Assembly: GCA_023389295.1 (NCBI GenBank)
Contig: JAEWEO010000164.1
Span: 1 to 16,503, forward strand
DNA from: Bacillota bacterium
GTDB taxonomy: Bacteria > Bacillota > Clostridia > Lachnospirales > Lachnospiraceae
Length of the DNA stretch: 16,503 nucleotides
Reading direction: 5' to 3'
Positions 14,180 to 16,503 of the stretch are shown here, piece by piece. The translations under genes were made by a program, and so were the position numbers. Numbering within the stretch: the stretch's first letter is position 1; each line of letters begins with the position of its first letter. Under the pieces are notes generated by a model. The model made no database searches. It saw nothing but the letters and a program-made list of their open reading frames with translations, and was not told the origin of the DNA.

Positions 14180-16426
14180 TTATTTGTCCGAGTTCTTTCC
14201 TGTTCCATTGCACCAAGTACAGGTCGTCACCTTCGGACAATCATTTCCTTCGTAAATATATTCATCACCATCTTCGCTCCAATGTGCAATTTTACAAGTT
14301 CCGGTTCCATCACACCAGGTGCACTCTACCTTTCCGGTTCCGTCACAATATTGGCATATGTTTGCCTTTTCAGCTTCTGCCTTCTTCGCTGCTTCTTTTT
14401 CAGCTTCTGCTTTTTTTGCTGCTTCTTTTTCAGCTTCTGCTTTTTCCGCTTCTTCTTTTTCTGCTTCCGCTTTCTCCTCCTCCGCTTTTTCTATCTCCTC
14501 TGTCTTCTTTGCTTCCTCTTCCTCTGCTGCAGCCTTCTTTGATTCCATCTGTTTTGCGATTATCTCTTCTACCGGCATGAGTTCTTGAATTACATTGTTA
14601 CTTGTATTTTCATCCATGCCGCAAGCAATAAAGTAAACCTCCTCCAAGTATGTGGATTTTTTAACAATCGTGCCACTAGATTTAGCTTCGTCTAGCACCT
14701 CCTTTGTGAAGTAACCCATGCTAATGCTCCTCTGATTTGCTGATATATTGGCTTTGGTAATTAAAGAAAATTCTTCCACGCTACTTGCTTGCTTTACTTC
14801 GATCGATATAGACATTTTGTCGGAGCTTTCTTGTATTGTTGTACCAAAATCATTCAAGTTATAGTCGATGATTAATTCGATGCTTTCATCTTTTATCTGT
14901 TGGTCGTCTGAAATCACATCATTTGGGTGATTATCATTTCCTTTACTACCTTGGTCAACCCCTCTTTCCGTAACTAAATTCGAAGAAATTGCTTGATTTC
15001 TGTAGGTAATTATTTTCGATACTCCAATTCCTATAATAACAATCAAAATACATGCAATCATGGATAAGATTAAATTTTTACGATTGTTCAGAAATTGAAA
15101 TACTATATTCTTCTTAGTCAAACTCTCATGATCGCCTAGCGGAGCATTTTGATCTATCTCCTTTCTATTAATTGCGCTGGAAGTTGTCGGTAATACAAAG
15201 TCCGACTGCGATATTTTGGAGTTTTCTAAATTAATTATGTTTTGTTTTTCTTTAACTTCAATATTACTGTCGTTTTGGTTAGGTACCGGTATAGAACCAT
15301 TTCGTGATGGTATGGGATTGATAGAAAGATTGGTATTTAAAACCGATGATATAGTCTGCATAGATGTATTCGATGATGTTGAAACGGAAGTCGTAGGAAA
15401 AGTGTTATTTGATAATGGCGCTGATAGCTGTAGATTAATGGCAGGTGCTATTTCTGGAACTTCCAGTAGCTTAGCTTTAAAATCCTCCATTGTCTGAAAC
15501 CTATCTTCTGCCCGAAGTGCTAATCCCTTCATAATAGCAAAATCCATATTCATTGGAATCTCTATGCCACGCATGGATATGGATAGGATTTCATCATTTT
15601 CTATTCGTTCCAATGCTTCCGGAGGAAGATAACCGGTGATACTTGCATAAAAGCATGCTGCCACAGAATATATATCAGTATATGGTCCTTGTTTACCTTT
15701 CCTGATGTACTGTTCCTTGGGTGCATAACCCGCCTTTAAGATAATATCCAGGCACTTACTCTTATCTCCCAAACTATACCTTGCAGAGCCAAAATCCAGT
15801 AGCTTTATCTCGTTATCTTTTGTTATATAGATATTATCCGGAGTCACATCCCGATGGATTACCCCTTCTTGGTGTACTATAGCCAAAGCATCCATAACCG
15901 GCAGTAAAATCCTGAGGGCTTCTTGATAATTGATCGTACCACCGTGATTTTTTATATAATTCTTAAAATTAATTCCTTCAATATAATCCATGACAAAATA
16001 AGCTGTATTATTTTCCCTAAAATAGCTTTTGATACTTGCAATGCTTTTAATACCTATAAACTTCGCTAATACTCTTGCTTCATCCAAGAAACGTTCTGCA
16101 CCATAATTAAAGTTTTCTAGTTTCTCACCCTCATATATGGTAACGAGAGTAGTACCCAAAAGCCTAGTCGCCATGCCTTCAGGAAGATACTCTTTTATAG
16201 CAACTCTTATATCTAAGTGGTAATCGAGTGCCAAATAAGTGATCCCAAATCCACCTTGCCCTAATACGCGTCCTACGATATATTGTCCGTTTAGAATACT
16301 TCCGGCTTTCATAGAGCCTGGAAACTTTATCGTATTATCTGTATTATCAAAGCCACAATATGGACAAAGTCCCGGATGATCAATTTCACGGAAACAATTA
16401 AAACACATTTTTTCTATATTAGGCAT
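14180..16426 (-). CDS. Membrane Ser/Thr protein kinase with N-terminal zinc ribbon and DnaJ-like Cys-rich tail
   Basis: This is a 748-residue kinase. An N-terminal zinc ribbon (Cys8, Cys11, Cys21, Cys24) precedes the Hanks-type kinase domain at about 49-325: GQGGFG loop (56-61), Lys78 in VAIK, Glu116, HRDVTPDN (Asp193, Asn198), DFG (211-213) and APKE (235-238). The catalytic-loop Lys after HRD is Thr195. A Ser/Thr/Asn-rich linker follows, then a membrane helix (about 451-475). Beyond it lie a folded segment (about 515-625), a Lys/Glu/Ala helix (about 628-688) and a tail with three CxxCxGxG motifs (Cys691, Cys702 and Cys736 onward) like the DnaJ zinc centre. With the kinase inside, the tail should be outside, which is odd for a zinc centre. 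There are no PASTA repeats. GGGGG precedes the ATG by nine bases. It heads the cluster; its promoter may lie beyond the window. Confidence 0.9.
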   Translation of the reverse strand: MPNIEKMCFNCFREIDHPGLCPYCGFDNTDNTIKFPGSMKAGSILNGQYIVGRVLGQGGFGITYLALDYHLDIRVAIKEYLPEGMATRLLGTTLVTIYEGEKLENFNYGAERFLDEARVLAKFIGIKSIASIKSYFRENNTAYFVMDYIEGINFKNYIKNHGGTINYQEALRILLPVMDALAIVHQEGVIHRDVTPDNIYITKDNEIKLLDFGSARYSLGDKSKCLDIILKAGYAPKEQYIRKGKQGPYTDIYSVAACFYASITGYLPPEALERIENDEILSISMRGIEIPMNMDFAIMKGLALRAEDRFQTMEDFKAKLLEVPEIAPAINLQLSAPLSNNTFPTTSVSTSSNTSMQTISSVLNTNLSINPIPSRNGSIPVPNQNDSNIEVKEKQNIINLENSKISQSDFVLPTTSSAINRKEIDQNAPLGDHESLTKKNIVFQFLNNRKNLILSMIACILIVIIGIGVSKIITYRNQAISSNLVTERGVDQGSKGNDNHPNDVISDDQQIKDESIELIIDYNLNDFGTTIQESSDKMSISIEVKQASSVEEFSLITKANISANQRSISMGYFTKEVLDEAKSSGTIVKKSTYLEEVYFIACGMDENTSNNVIQELMPVEEIIAKQMESKKAAAEEEEAKKTEEIEKAEEEKAEAEKEEAEKAEAEKEAAKKAEAEKEAAKKAEAEKANICQYCDGTGKVECTWCDGTGTCKIAHWSEDGDEYIYEGNDCPKVTTCTWCNGTGKNSDK
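14371..14460 (-). repeat. Three 30-base tandem repeats in the kinase gene
   Basis: Three units (14371-14400, 14401-14430, 14431-14460) each differ from their neighbour at three bases and code KAEAEKEAAK-type decapeptides in the extracytoplasmic helix. A degenerate fourth unit follows to about 14480. The period is a multiple of three, so copy-number change would alter only the helix length. Confidence 0.85.
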
Positions 16427-16503
16427 GTCATGATTCCCCCGTTTATACTCTTAAACAGCAATTAAAAATATTATTTCTATGTTATACATGCTCTTTCCAT
16501 ATA

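Noticed and set aside
14371..14460. Regular repeats that could be taken for a CRISPR array
   Set aside because: The repeats are directly adjacent without spacers and code a continuous Lys/Glu/Ala helix. The same holds for 3165-3404 and 6489-6668.
7007..16426. The cluster as the regulatory part of a type VI or type VII secretion locus
   Set aside because: No sheath, VgrG, ClpV, EssC/FtsK-type ATPase or WXG100 gene is present in the window. The idea stays open only for DNA beyond 16503.

Overview
The window looks like chromosomal DNA of a low-GC Gram-positive anaerobe of the class Clostridia, probably a Lachnospiraceae species close to Lachnoclostridium/Clostridium phytofermentans. The grounds are the AT-rich sequence, strong AGGAGG-type ribosome binding sites, a SigI/RsgI pair (a Bacillus/Clostridium system) and the clostridial style of kinase, FHA and PP2C proteins. 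The genus is inferred from protein character, not from a database match.

Left part (1-4511): the 3' end of murF (peptidoglycan precursor ligase) closes with a strong intrinsic terminator. A sodium:amino-acid symporter of the AGCS family follows on the + strand. It converges on a DJ-1/PfpI family gene on the - strand, which has a good sigma-A -10 box. Next on the - strand is an unusual 566-residue protein: a choice-of-anchor A domain without a signal peptide, a Cys-Pro repeat tract and a cysteine-rich C-terminal domain.

Middle (4635-6894): sigI and rsgI form a translationally coupled two-gene operon on the + strand, with an extended -10 sigma-A promoter and a terminator. RsgI has the usual cytosolic anti-sigma domain, membrane segment and extracytoplasmic domain with the Asn-Pro self-cleavage dipeptide. 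Its outer part is a long Lys/Glu/Ala helix, not the carbohydrate-binding modules known from cellulolytic clostridia.

Right part (7007-16426): seven genes all read on the - strand. In transcription order they are a membrane Ser/Thr kinase, a zinc-ribbon FHA protein, a PP2C phosphatase, an exported trypsin-like protease with a membrane helix and cytosolic FHA domain, a second PP2C phosphatase, an exported VWA protein with a membrane helix and cytosolic FHA domain, and an exported Ig-like (BIG2) trypsin-like protease. The first five are spaced 40 bases or less or overlap. The last two follow gaps of 108 and 130 bases.

The simplest reading of the right part is a phosphothreonine signalling module that spans the membrane. 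The kinase writes, two phosphatases erase, and three FHA domains read. Two of those readers sit on the cytosolic ends of proteins whose working domains (protease, VWA) are outside the cell. This cluster is the best candidate for an undescribed system; its trigger and output cannot be read from the sequence. No tRNA, rRNA, CRISPR array, insertion sequence or integrase was seen. No gene-free stretch exceeds about 230 bases.
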